A DNA stretch of 15,710 nucleotides, taken from G020353235 sp964569555. GTDB lineage: Bacteria > Chloroflexota > Dehalococcoidia > Dehalococcoidales > JAUYDJ01. A program made the position numbers and the translations under genes. The DNA lies in assembly GCA_964569555.1 (NCBI GenBank), contig CAZMTT010000029.1, positions 1 to 15,710 on the forward strand, in the 5' to 3' direction. The stretch's first letter is position 1; each line of letters opens with the position of its first letter. Below are positions 1-7,541 of this stretch, in pieces. A model generated the notes under the pieces. That model made no database searches, was not told the origin of the DNA, and was given only the letters and a program-made list of their open reading frames with translations.

Positions 1-51
1 TGTGACACCCTGATTAAAAGTCAGGTGCTCTACCAACTGAGCTAACGGCCC
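1..51 (-). tRNA. tRNA-Lys (anticodon TTT), 3' part cut off by window edge
   Basis: Read on the minus strand from position 51, the sequence gives acceptor strand GGGCCGT, spacer TA, a D arm with stem GCTC/GAGC around AGTTGGTA, and an anticodon arm CCTGA-CTTTTAA-TCAGG. The anticodon is TTT, so this is a lysine tRNA. About 51 nt are visible. The T arm and 3' acceptor strand lie beyond position 1, so the closing of the acceptor stem cannot be checked. A candidate promoter lies just upstream at 64-93, which suggests transcription independent of the aromatic operon. Confidence 0.93.
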
Positions 52-63
52 ACTGAAGTTTTA

Positions 64-93
64 ATTTTACCACGCTGCCGCTGGGTTTAACAA
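64..93 (-). promoter_or_regulatory. Candidate sigma70 promoter for tRNA-Lys
   Basis: On the minus strand TTGTTA (93-88) is followed after 18 nt by TAAAAT (69-64). That is 4/6 and 5/6 matches to the -35 and -10 consensus. The predicted start falls near position 57, a few nucleotides before the mature tRNA 5' end at 51, as expected for a tRNA gene. Only pattern evidence supports it. Confidence 0.5.
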
Positions 94-110
94 CACTCTG
101 AATTCCGTAG

Positions 111-125
111 CCCGGCTTGGCCGGG
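111..125 (-). other. Short GC-rich hairpin downstream of tyrA, possible weak transcript end
   Basis: CCCGGC-CAA-GCCGGG can form a 6-bp stem with a 3-nt loop about 20 nt after the tyrA stop. On the minus strand it is followed by CTACGG rather than a U tract, so it is not a standard intrinsic terminator. It might stabilise the 3' end or assist factor-dependent termination. On the plus strand a short TTTGTT follows, but no plus-strand gene needs it. Confidence 0.3.
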
Positions 126-144
126 TTTGTTGACCGGGGCAGGA

Positions 145-1011
145 CTATAAGCCGTCTATAATGCGGTACATATTCTGGTAGGCGCGGACAAAATCGGGCT
201 CTTCTTTCTCCAGCCTGTCTTTTATCAGGCTCATTCGGCGCATGAATTCGGGCTTGTCTTTGTTCTTGACTAAATCAGCCCAGGTTTGGGCCGTTTTTTG
301 GAAGAGTTCCTCAATATCGGTCATATGGGGCAAGGACATCTGCAAGCTGGCGTAAAACTCCGGGTCCCGGGAAACAACCCCTTCGACCAGTGTTAGCAGC
401 ATTTTGTAGGTAGTCCCGGCGATGTTTCGCATCTGTTCCAGCCTGTCCAGGCTGAGCAGGGTATCGGCGGAAACGATGGCGATGAAGTGGGTCAGTCCGA
501 GCACAACCGCCACCATCTCATCGTGTTCCCGGGGGGACATCAGGGTGACCCGGGCGTCTTTGGTTTCCAGATACCGTTTCACTTTTTGCGCCAGCATGGT
601 TTCATCCTGATTGGTTGGCGTCAGCACAATGTTCTGGTTTTTGATACTGCTCGCCCCGGGACCGAACATAGGGTGGGCACCGAGCACCAGGGCGGTCTTA
701 AGGTATTTATGCATTGTCTCCACCGGGGACACCTTGACGGAGGTAATATCAACGACCACCTGCTTCGGCGGGATATGAGGGGCAATCTCCTCGATAACCT
801 CTTGGAAGTCAGTTATCGGCACTGACACCAGAACCGCATCGGCACTCTTGACCGCATCCGCGTTGCTGGCTACCGTGATACCCGGTTGTTTGGTGGCGGG
901 GAGTTTCTTTTCATCCCGGTCGGTTATGATTACCTCTCTGCCTTCCTTCAGCAGGAAGTGGGTAATCCACTGCCCCATCTTGCCGGCACCACCAATTATG
1001 GCGACTTTCAT
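145..1011 (-). CDS. tyrA: Prephenate dehydrogenase (TyrA)
   Basis: This 288-residue protein should oxidatively decarboxylate prephenate to 4-hydroxyphenylpyruvate, the tyrosine branch after chorismate mutase. It opens with a Rossmann nucleotide-binding motif (GGAGKMG, residues 7-13), and an acidic residue after the second strand (TDRDE, D31) favours NAD+ over NADP+. GAHPMFGPG (residues 111-119) and HDEM...GLTHF (from 163) are TyrA hallmarks, with H113 the likely catalytic histidine. There is no C-terminal ACT domain, so feedback control at the enzyme is not evident. The start is ATG at 1011. The reading frame stays open upstream into pheA, but those residues are not TyrA-like. An AGGAG lies about 15 nt upstream, a rather long spacing. 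It is the last gene of the aromatic operon, 19 nt after the pheA stop. Confidence 0.93.
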   Translation of the reverse strand: MKVAIIGGAGKMGQWITHFLLKEGREVIITDRDEKKLPATKQPGITVASNADAVKSADAVLVSVPITDFQEVIEEIAPHIPPKQVVVDITSVKVSPVETMHKYLKTALVLGAHPMFGPGASSIKNQNIVLTPTNQDETMLAQKVKRYLETKDARVTLMSPREHDEMVAVVLGLTHFIAIVSADTLLSLDRLEQMRNIAGTTYKMLLTLVEGVVSRDPEFYASLQMSLPHMTDIEELFQKTAQTWADLVKNKDKPEFMRRMSLIKDRLEKEEPDFVRAYQNMYRIIDGL

Positions 1012-1030
1012 TGCTTTAGCTATAATCTCC

Positions 1031-2098
1031 TTACTTTGCTTTCGGGTATGAACCAAGCACCTTGACGAAGATGGAAACCCTCTCCAGGCTCTCCAGGACT
1101 TCTTGGGATAGCTTGTCCTGGTGATGGCCTTCAAAATCAAGGTAGAAATTATATTCCCAGGGTTTTTGTCGGGTTGGTCTGGACTCAATCTTGGTCAGAT
1201 TGATATTTCGGGCGGCCAGTTCACTCAGGAAGCTAAACAGGGTGCCCGGTTTGTGCTTTACGGCAAAGACGATAGAGGTCTTGTCATTACCTGAGGGTGG
1301 GGCATCCTGCCGGGATAGAATGAAGAAGCGGGTGAAATTATTCGGATTGTCCTCAATCTCTCTGGCCAGAACCTTCATCTGGTAGATTTCGGCGGCCCGG
1401 GCGCTGGCCACGGCGCCGCCGTCAGTCATTTTCTGCTCCTTTATCATCTTGACGCTGGTGGCGGTATTATAGGTCGGGATTAGCTCGCTGCCCAGCTGCT
1501 TCAGGAAAGCCCGGCACTGTGCCAGCGCCTGGGGGTGGGAATAGACCTTTTTAATCAGGCCCAGGTGTGCCTCGGGATTGGCAATCAGGCAGTGGCTGAT
1601 TCTGAGCTCGGTTTCCCCGCACACCTTGAGGCGGGAGTCCAGGAGCAGGTCATAGACCCGGCTGATACTCCCCTCCAGTGAATTCTCAATGGGCACGACA
1701 CCGTAGTTGGCTTCGCCCTGCTCCACCAGCCGGAAGACATTGTCTAAACTTTCACTGGGCTTGACCTGAATTGAAGGCCCGAAGAACTGGAAGGCGGCCT
1801 CTTCGCCATAGGCGCCGATTTCACCCTGAAAGGCAACGGTGGCTTCCTGAACACTCTTGGACAGGGTCATTATCTCTTTATAGATGCTCTCGATATCGGC
1901 CTCGTTCAGGCTTTCGTCCCGGGCGATACGCCGGGCACTCTCCAGGACCCTTTCTTCCCGGGCGGTGTCCTCCACCGGCTTGCCCCGCTTTCTTTTCTCA
2001 CTGCCGATTTCCCGGGCAATTCGTAGCCTCTCTGCGATAAGCCTGACCAGCTCGGTATCGGTCTCGTCTATCTTCTTCCTTAAATCTTCCAGGCTCAT
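1031..2098 (-). CDS. pheA: Bifunctional chorismate mutase / prephenate dehydratase (P-protein)
   Basis: This 355-residue fusion converts chorismate to prephenate and prephenate to phenylpyruvate, committing carbon to phenylalanine. Residues 1-85 are a helical AroQ-type chorismate mutase (starts LEDLRKKIDETD, with K39-R48 region basic residues). Residues 87-265 are a periplasmic-binding-like prephenate dehydratase with the catalytic TRF motif at 256-258. Residues 273-350 are an ACT regulatory domain with PGTL (284-287) and ESRP (305-308), the motifs associated with phenylalanine binding and allosteric inhibition. The ATG overlaps the aroC stop as ATGA, implying translational coupling. Length matches the family. 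The mutase activity also feeds prephenate to the adjacent tyrA. Confidence 0.96.
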   Translation of the reverse strand: MSLEDLRKKIDETDTELVRLIAERLRIAREIGSEKRKRGKPVEDTAREERVLESARRIARDESLNEADIESIYKEIMTLSKSVQEATVAFQGEIGAYGEEAAFQFFGPSIQVKPSESLDNVFRLVEQGEANYGVVPIENSLEGSISRVYDLLLDSRLKVCGETELRISHCLIANPEAHLGLIKKVYSHPQALAQCRAFLKQLGSELIPTYNTATSVKMIKEQKMTDGGAVASARAAEIYQMKVLAREIEDNPNNFTRFFILSRQDAPPSGNDKTSIVFAVKHKPGTLFSFLSELAARNINLTKIESRPTRQKPWEYNFYLDFEGHHQDKLSQEVLESLERVSIFVKVLGSYPKAK

Positions 2099-3186
2099 TT
2101 TATTACCCTCGGTATCAGTCCTGCCCTCAGGGCGAAATCACAAATGGTTACCGCCATCATAGCGGCCACGGCGGGAACGGCTCGGGGCACGATGCAGACA
2201 TCGTGCCTGCCCATTACGCTGATGGTCGTCTTTTCCATTTTAGCAATATCAACTGTTTCCTGGCTCTGCGGGATGGACGCCGTCGGCTTAACGGCCACCC
2301 TGACCACCACCGGCATACCATTGCTGATGCCGCCCAGGATACCGCCGGCATTATTGGTGGTGGTGACTATCTTACCATCTTTTAGGGTGAAGGGGTCGTT
2401 ATTCTGTGAGCCCCGCATCCGGGCCGCATTAAAGCCGGCGCCGAATTCAACCGCCTTGACGGCGGGGATGGCCAAGAGTGCCCTGGCCAGTTCTCCGTCC
2501 AGATTATCAAAGACCGGCTCACCCAGCCCGGCGGGCACATTGAGGGCGATGCCCTCAATAATACCGCCGATGCTATCTTGCTCTTGGGCCGCTTTTTCAA
2601 TCAGCCGGGCCATTTCATCGGCAGCCTTCGGGTCGGCACAGCGCAGGGGGCTTTGGTCAGCGTTTCGTTTTATTTCGGCAATCTCCTTCGCGGCCGCTTT
2701 GATGCCGCCGATTTCAACGGTATGCGCCAGCACCTCGATGCCGGTCAGACCGAGCAGTTTCCGGGCAATGGCTCCGGCCATGACCAGAGCCACCGTGATT
2801 CTCCCCGAAAACCGCCCGCCGCCCCGTATATCGTTGAAGCCCCCGTATTTCACAAAGGTGGTATAGTCAGCGTGTCCCGGCCTTAAGGCGAACTTGTTCT
2901 TTTTGTAGTCGCCGGAGTCCACATCTTTGTTCCAGGTCAGCATGCCGATGGGAGCGCCGGTGGTGAAGCCGTTATAAACACCGCTGATTATCTCAACCTC
3001 GTCTTTCTCACCTCTGGCGGTGCTGCCCATAGTCTGGCTGGCACGCCGCTTGTCCAGTTCGGCCTGGATATCGGCCTGGCTGAGGGGCAGTCCGGCGGGG
3101 CAGCCGTCAACAAGGATACCCAGGCATGTCCCGTGGCTCTCGCCAAAGCAGGTAATAGTAAAAATTTTGCCTAAACTATTGCCCAT
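2095..3186 (-). CDS. aroC: Chorismate synthase
   Basis: This 363-residue enzyme eliminates phosphate from EPSP to give chorismate, using reduced FMN. The N-terminus (GKIFTITCFGESHG, with conserved GESHG at 15-19) is the family signature. Further conserved blocks are RPGHADYTTFVKYGGFNDIRGGGRFSGR-type sequence around residues 100-130 and GRHDVCIVPRAVPAVAAMMA near the C-terminus. It carries no fused flavin reductase domain, so reduced FMN must come from another cellular system. The gene overlaps the upstream aroA by 11 nt and ends in an ATGA junction with pheA, so it lies inside one transcription unit. Confidence 0.96.
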   Translation of the reverse strand: MGNSLGKIFTITCFGESHGTCLGILVDGCPAGLPLSQADIQAELDKRRASQTMGSTARGEKDEVEIISGVYNGFTTGAPIGMLTWNKDVDSGDYKKNKFALRPGHADYTTFVKYGGFNDIRGGGRFSGRITVALVMAGAIARKLLGLTGIEVLAHTVEIGGIKAAAKEIAEIKRNADQSPLRCADPKAADEMARLIEKAAQEQDSIGGIIEGIALNVPAGLGEPVFDNLDGELARALLAIPAVKAVEFGAGFNAARMRGSQNNDPFTLKDGKIVTTTNNAGGILGGISNGMPVVVRVAVKPTASIPQSQETVDIAKMEKTTISVMGRHDVCIVPRAVPAVAAMMAVTICDFALRAGLIPRVIK

Positions 3187-4441
3187 TTATTTTCACCCTC
3201 CCCCCTAGACTCTTTAGTTTATCCCAGAAATCGGGGAATGTCTTGGCGACGCACTCGGCGCCGTCTATTATCGTGTCTCCGGCCACCGAGCCGAGCAGGC
3301 TGAAAGCCATGGCGATGCGGTGGTCACCACGGCTATTAATTAAGGCTCCCTTCGGCGCTGAGCCGGTGATAGTGAGCTTATTTTTGGTCTCGGTGACTTT
3401 TATGCCCATTCTGGTTAAGCCCTCTTTTACCGCCGCCACCCGGTCTGATTCCTTGATTACCGCCCGCTCTATGCCGGTTAATTCGCTGGTGCCATCGGCA
3501 ACTGCCGCCAGTACGGCCATAGTCGGCAGCAGGTCGATGCAGTCGGTTAAATCGGCTCGTATCGCCTTTAATCTCTTTTGGGACACCACCACTGAATTCG
3601 GCTTCACCTCAACCGGAGCGCCCATATCCGGCAGGAAGTTTAGCATTATCTTATCACCCTGCAAACTCTCCGGGTTTAAATTACCAACTTCTATCCCCCC
3701 CGAAATTGCCCCCAGGGCCAGAAAATATGACGCCGAAGACCAGTCCCCCTCAACTTCGTATTTAGCTGGCCGGTATGCCTGTCGGGTTATTTTAAATTCA
3801 TCAAGCTCCTTGGAGAAGCCTGTTTTTAGGCCGAATTTACTGAGGCAGTCGATGGTCATCAGCACGAAGGGCTTTGACTGCAGGGGGGTGGTTATTTTTA
3901 TCTTCAGCCCATCTTCAGCGAAGGGGGCGATGAAGAGCAGGGCGGAGACAAACTGTGAGCTGATGTCACCGGCCAGTTCAACGGTGCCTCCCCTCAGCCC
4001 CCCACCTTCCACTGTTATCGGGGCATTCTCACCCTGGCGGGAGGCGTTCACCCCCAGCTGGCGGAGTGCCCGAATTAAGGGTTCAACCGGTCTCTTAGCC
4101 AGAGACGGGGCGGCGGTTAGACGGCACTTCCCCGGCACCAGCGAGCAGATGGCGGTCATAAACCTCAGGGTTGCCGCCGATTCACCGCAGAACAAATCCC
4201 CATTGGCTTCATGGAAATTCCCCCCGCTGACGCGCCAGCTATCTTTTTGCGGACTGATATTAACCCCGATTTTGCCCAGCACCGCGAGGGCGGCTCCGGT
4301 GTCATCCGAGATTAAGGGGTGAATTATCTCGCTCTCCCCCCGGGCCAGGGTGGCACCCATCAGGGCGCGGATGGTGTAGCTCTTGGAGGGAGGGGCGGTT
4401 ATTCTGCCTTTCGGCTGGCTTTTCTCAATGAAAGCTTTCAT
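3176..4441 (-). CDS. aroA: 3-phosphoshikimate 1-carboxyvinyltransferase (EPSP synthase)
   Basis: This 421-residue enzyme transfers enolpyruvyl from PEP to shikimate-3-phosphate. Visible family motifs are PPSKS (17-21, catalytic-site lysine K20), CGESAATLRF (85-94), KRPVEPL (117-122), SSQFVSALL (161-169), the acidic DLTDCIDLLPTMA segment, KESDR, and GDHRIAM near the end. In the PEP-site loop, A89 aligns by eye with Gly96 of E. coli EPSP synthase. The glyphosate-insensitive class II enzymes also have alanine there, so tolerance is possible, but this is inferred from one residue. The gene overlaps aroK by 17 nt and aroC by 11 nt, consistent with coupled translation. Length is normal. Confidence 0.96.
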   Translation of the reverse strand: MKAFIEKSQPKGRITAPPSKSYTIRALMGATLARGESEIIHPLISDDTGAALAVLGKIGVNISPQKDSWRVSGGNFHEANGDLFCGESAATLRFMTAICSLVPGKCRLTAAPSLAKRPVEPLIRALRQLGVNASRQGENAPITVEGGGLRGGTVELAGDISSQFVSALLFIAPFAEDGLKIKITTPLQSKPFVLMTIDCLSKFGLKTGFSKELDEFKITRQAYRPAKYEVEGDWSSASYFLALGAISGGIEVGNLNPESLQGDKIMLNFLPDMGAPVEVKPNSVVVSQKRLKAIRADLTDCIDLLPTMAVLAAVADGTSELTGIERAVIKESDRVAAVKEGLTRMGIKVTETKNKLTITGSAPKGALINSRGDHRIAMAFSLLGSVAGDTIIDGAECVAKTFPDFWDKLKSLGGRVKINGQ

Positions 4442-4949
4442 TTTTTAATTCGCTTATTATTTGCCCGGCAATAGAGTTAATATTTAGCCCGGAGGTGTCT
4501 ATGGTGATATCGGCGGCTCGCTCATAGAGGGGCTGGCGCTGTTTCAGTAGCTCCCGGATACGCTCAGCCTTATCGGCTACCTCAAGCAGGGGTCTTTTGT
4601 TTTTAGCGCCTGCCGTCCGCTTCAGGATTATTTCGGGTGGTGCGGTCAGATAGACAATGATACACTCCTTTTTTAGGTACTCAATATTTATCTGGTTGAG
4701 GACGATGCCGCCCCCGCCGGCAATAACCGCATTTTTGCGCCCGGCGACCTGCCGGGTGACTTCAGTCTCCAGCCTGCGGAAGGCGGCCTCACCGTCCTGC
4801 TGGAATATGGCGGGGATGCTCTTCCCCGCCTTCTCTTCAATTAAAAAGTCAAGCTCAATAAATTCTTTATTCAGCCTCCGGGCGAGAGCCTTGGCCACCG
4901 CTGTTTTGCCCGTCCCCATAAAACCGACCAGGGCGAGACTAGTTTTCAT
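4425..4949 (-). CDS. aroK: Shikimate kinase
   Basis: This 174-residue P-loop kinase phosphorylates shikimate at O3 using ATP. GFMGTGKT (9-16) is the Walker A motif. D34 in ELDFLIEE and R58 in AAFRRLE are the usual shikimate-binding acid and arginine, and AGGGG (77-81) is the substrate-site glycine run. A lid region with NKRPLL and a RQPLYERAA segment near the C-terminus complete the family pattern. Length is typical of stand-alone AroK/AroL. It starts at ATG 4949, inside the 3' end of aroE (11-nt overlap), and runs 17 nt into aroA. Confidence 0.95.
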   Translation of the reverse strand: MKTSLALVGFMGTGKTAVAKALARRLNKEFIELDFLIEEKAGKSIPAIFQQDGEAAFRRLETEVTRQVAGRKNAVIAGGGGIVLNQINIEYLKKECIIVYLTAPPEIILKRTAGAKNKRPLLEVADKAERIRELLKQRQPLYERAADITIDTSGLNINSIAGQIISELKNESFH

Positions 4950-5808
4950 GTTTCAGCGCCTTGACTGCCTCTTTTTTCATTATTTCAACGGGGGCTTTCT
5001 GCCCGGTCCACATCTCAAAGGCGAGCGCTCCCTGCCCGACCAGCATGTCGATACCGCTGATGGTCTTGACGCCAGCCGCTTCCGCCTCTTTTAATAGCCT
5101 CGTTTTGGGGGGATTATAGACGATGTCAAAAACGACCAGCCCCGGTTTCAGCAGTTTGGCGGGGACAGGGCTTTCTTTCTGGTTGGGCTTCATACCGACG
5201 CTGGTGGTGTTGATTAAAACATCGGCCCTCTTCAGTGCCGAGGCCAGATTTTTATCATTCAGCACCACCGCTTTAGCCTTCTGGAAAAGCCGGGAGAGCC
5301 GGAAGGCCAGTTCTTTAGCCCAGTCAAATTCCGATTGCCGGTTAAGAATGGTCAGGCTGGCTTCATTCTGGGCAAGGATGAAGCAAATTGCCCGGGCGGC
5401 ACCGCCGGCACCGAGAATGACCATATTTTTAGCCTCTGGCTCAACCCCGTTCTCCTTCAGCGCCTGCAGAAAGCCGGCGGCATCGGTGTTGTAGCCGGTT
5501 AAAACGCCGTTTTTGTTGACCACGGTGTTGACCGCACCGATATTCTCGGCAAGCGGGTCCAGTTTATCCAGAAAGCGCATAATGGCTACCTTATGGGGCA
5601 GGGTTACGTTAAAGCCGCTGACATTAAGGGCTTTCATCCCGGCGACCGCTTTGCCCAGTTCCGCCTTCTTGACCGGAAAGGGAGCGTAGAGGTAATCCAG
5701 CCCCAGCTCCCTGAAGGCGGCATTGTGCATTACCGGTGATACGGTATGCTCTAGCGGGTCACCGATTATGCCACAGAGTTTGGTTTTCCCGGCAGTACGG
5801 CTACTCAT
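4939..5808 (-). CDS. aroE: Shikimate dehydrogenase (NADP+)
   Basis: This 289-residue enzyme reduces 3-dehydroshikimate to shikimate. The N-terminal substrate domain shows GDPLEHTVSPVMHNAAF (16-32, with the shikimate-binding S-x-S/T-like segment) and NVTLPHK (67-73), where K73 is the catalytic lysine. D109 in GYNTDAAGF is its partner. The C-terminal Rossmann domain has GAGGAARA (133-140). The ATG at 5808 overlaps the end of aroD by 8 nt. It is present as a single-domain gene, not fused to aroD as in some lineages. Confidence 0.95.
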   Translation of the reverse strand: MSSRTAGKTKLCGIIGDPLEHTVSPVMHNAAFRELGLDYLYAPFPVKKAELGKAVAGMKALNVSGFNVTLPHKVAIMRFLDKLDPLAENIGAVNTVVNKNGVLTGYNTDAAGFLQALKENGVEPEAKNMVILGAGGAARAICFILAQNEASLTILNRQSEFDWAKELAFRLSRLFQKAKAVVLNDKNLASALKRADVLINTTSVGMKPNQKESPVPAKLLKPGLVVFDIVYNPPKTRLLKEAEAAGVKTISGIDMLVGQGALAFEMWTGQKAPVEIMKKEAVKALKHEN

Positions 5809-6460
5809 TTTTAAACATCCGGTAAATCTTGCTTAAATCGGCTACCGTTATCTGGCCGGCGGCGGACTGGCTGCCTTCTTGGGTGGCGGCGTAGCTGAAT
5901 TCGCCGCCGAGCAGGGGACAGAGAACCCGGCTTATCGTACCCAGTCCTCCCATGGCAAAAGAGACTATGCTGGTCTGGGGAAAGTCGGCAATAAGCTGCA
6001 GCACGGTCAGATTGTCCTCAAATTTTTGGGCGGTGGTGACCACCTTGCCGATATCGGCACCGGCTTCCAGTTCTTTCTTGACTATCTCCCGCAGCCGCTC
6101 TAGAGGGGGCGTTCCCTTAAAATCATGGCAGGAGATAAGACATTTTGCCTTTCTTTTAATCAGGGCGACCATCTCTTTCAGGTTGCCGGTGACGAGCTCG
6201 ATATCAACCATATCCGCCCCCAGCTCCAGTGCCCGGAGCAGCTCTTCCCGGCGCCGGGCTTCGCTTCCTGACCAGCTGCCCCCTTCTTCGGCACAGCGAT
6301 TGCAGGCTATCCAGGGCTTTTTCAGCTGTTTGGCCAGTTCGGCCCAGCCGGCGCCGATAAGGTCGATGCGGACTTCAAACAGGTCGACCAGCGGCTCCAC
6401 TTTCTTTACCGCTTCGGTTTCGTTATTTATGATAACGGCGCAGATTCTAGGTCTCTTCAT
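5801..6460 (-). CDS. aroD: 3-dehydroquinate dehydratase, type I
   Basis: This 219-residue TIM-barrel enzyme dehydrates 3-dehydroquinate to 3-dehydroshikimate through a Schiff base. Visible catalytic elements are EVRID (29-33), SCHDF with general base H112, the Schiff-base lysine K139 in GADIGKVVTTA, and FAMGGLGTISR (168-178) ending in a conserved arginine. It is clearly the type I class (AroD), not the unrelated type II dodecameric class (AroQ). It is slightly shorter than enterobacterial AroD, as is common for the minimal barrel in archaea and Chloroflexota. It overlaps aroB by 14 nt and aroE by 8 nt. Confidence 0.95.
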   Translation of the reverse strand: MKRPRICAVIINNETEAVKKVEPLVDLFEVRIDLIGAGWAELAKQLKKPWIACNRCAEEGGSWSGSEARRREELLRALELGADMVDIELVTGNLKEMVALIKRKAKCLISCHDFKGTPPLERLREIVKKELEAGADIGKVVTTAQKFEDNLTVLQLIADFPQTSIVSFAMGGLGTISRVLCPLLGGEFSYAATQEGSQSAAGQITVADLSKIYRMFKNE

Positions 6461-7541
6461 CGGTTAAAACCTCGGCCACCAGAGCAGGGCTTACCTCATC
6501 GCTGATGAAGGCATCGCCTATCTCCCGGAGCAGGACAAATCTTATCTTATCCTGCCTGACCTTCTTATCGTGTTGCATCGCCTCGATTAACTTTTTGGGG
6601 TCAAGTTTGGGCATTCTGGTGGGCAGGCCGGCTTTCTGGATGAGGTTCTTCAGTCTGGTGGCGGCCTCTTTATCCATAGTGCCCATCTTATTTGAGATTC
6701 GGGCGGCGGCGAGCATGCCCAGGGCGACGGCACCGCCGTGTTCCACCTTGAAATCAGAAACGGTCTCAATGGCGTGCCCGATGGTATGGCCGTAGTTCAG
6801 GATGCTTCTCACGCCGAAGTCCCTCTCGTCCTGGGCCACGACCTCGGCTTTAATTTGGGCGGTCTGGAAGACTACTTCCTCCAGCGCTTCGTTATCCTGC
6901 CCGTTTATGCGGTCAATATTTGCCTCCAGAAAGGCAAAGAATTTTTTATTTCTTATGGCGGCGCTTTTGATGACCTCGGCCAGCCCGCTGGCTATTTCGG
7001 CGGCGGGGAGGGTTTCCAGGGTATTAATATCGGCGAGAACCAGTTTGGGCTGGTAGAAGGCGCCGATCTTGTTTTTCAGCTGGCCGTGGTCTACCGCCAC
7101 CTTGCCGCCGATGCTGCTATCCACCTGCGCCAGCAGGGTGGTGGGCATCTGGATGAGGGGCACCCCCCGCATATAGCTGGCGGCGACAAAGCCGGCCAGG
7201 TCGCCGATAACCCCGCCCCCCAGGGCCAAGATGGGGGTGGTCCTTTCCGCATGGCAGTCGGTCAGCTCATGGTATAGCCGGCCGGCGGTCTCCAGCGACT
7301 TCTGCTCTTCCCCTTCCGGGACCAGCAGGGTGATTACCCGGAAGCCGTCTATATCCAGAGTCTGCTTCAGTCCTTCGCCGTAGAGCTTTTTCAGGGTGGG
7401 GTTGGTGACAATCACCAGCTTGCCGGCGAAGCCGTGCTCTTTTAGCCGGTGGCCGGTTTGGGACAGCAGTCCCGAACCGATATGAATTTCGTAGCTATCG
7501 GCACCAAGTTCTAGGCTAACTTTTCGCATCATATCACTCAT
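6447..7541 (-). CDS. aroB: 3-dehydroquinate synthase
   Basis: This 364-residue enzyme cyclises DAHP to 3-dehydroquinate using NAD+ and a divalent metal. The dinucleotide site GGGVIGD (108-114) is followed by the conserved MPTTLLAQVDSSIGGK segment (132-147). Metal ligands E189 (GLAEVIK), H252 (NYGHTIGHAIE) and H268 (VEHGG) are all present. The chosen ATG (7541) overlaps the aroF stop by 8 nt. Two further ATGs at residues 4 and 5 are possible starts, and no strong Shine-Dalgarno discriminates between them, so translation is probably coupled to aroF. It is the second gene of the operon and acts directly on the aroF product. Confidence 0.95.
   Translation of the reverse strand: MSDMMRKVSLELGADSYEIHIGSGLLSQTGHRLKEHGFAGKLVIVTNPTLKKLYGEGLKQTLDIDGFRVITLLVPEGEEQKSLETAGRLYHELTDCHAERTTPILALGGGVIGDLAGFVAASYMRGVPLIQMPTTLLAQVDSSIGGKVAVDHGQLKNKIGAFYQPKLVLADINTLETLPAAEIASGLAEVIKSAAIRNKKFFAFLEANIDRINGQDNEALEEVVFQTAQIKAEVVAQDERDFGVRSILNYGHTIGHAIETVSDFKVEHGGAVALGMLAAARISNKMGTMDKEAATRLKNLIQKAGLPTRMPKLDPKKLIEAMQHDKKVRQDKIRFVLLREIGDAFISDEVSPALVAEVLTDEET

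Noticed and set aside
111..125. Intrinsic terminator of the aromatic operon
   Set aside because: The hairpin is good but no U tract follows on the minus strand. It is listed only as a weak structural element.
1012..1188. N-terminal extension of tyrA beyond ATG 1011
   Set aside because: The extra 59 residues overlap the pheA 3' end, do not resemble TyrA, and the Rossmann motif starts correctly from ATG 1011.
3243..4322. Long open frame on the plus strand (359 codons)
   Set aside because: It lies entirely opposite aroA, whose protein motifs are complete. The plus-strand translation has no recognisable motif and no ribosome-binding site.
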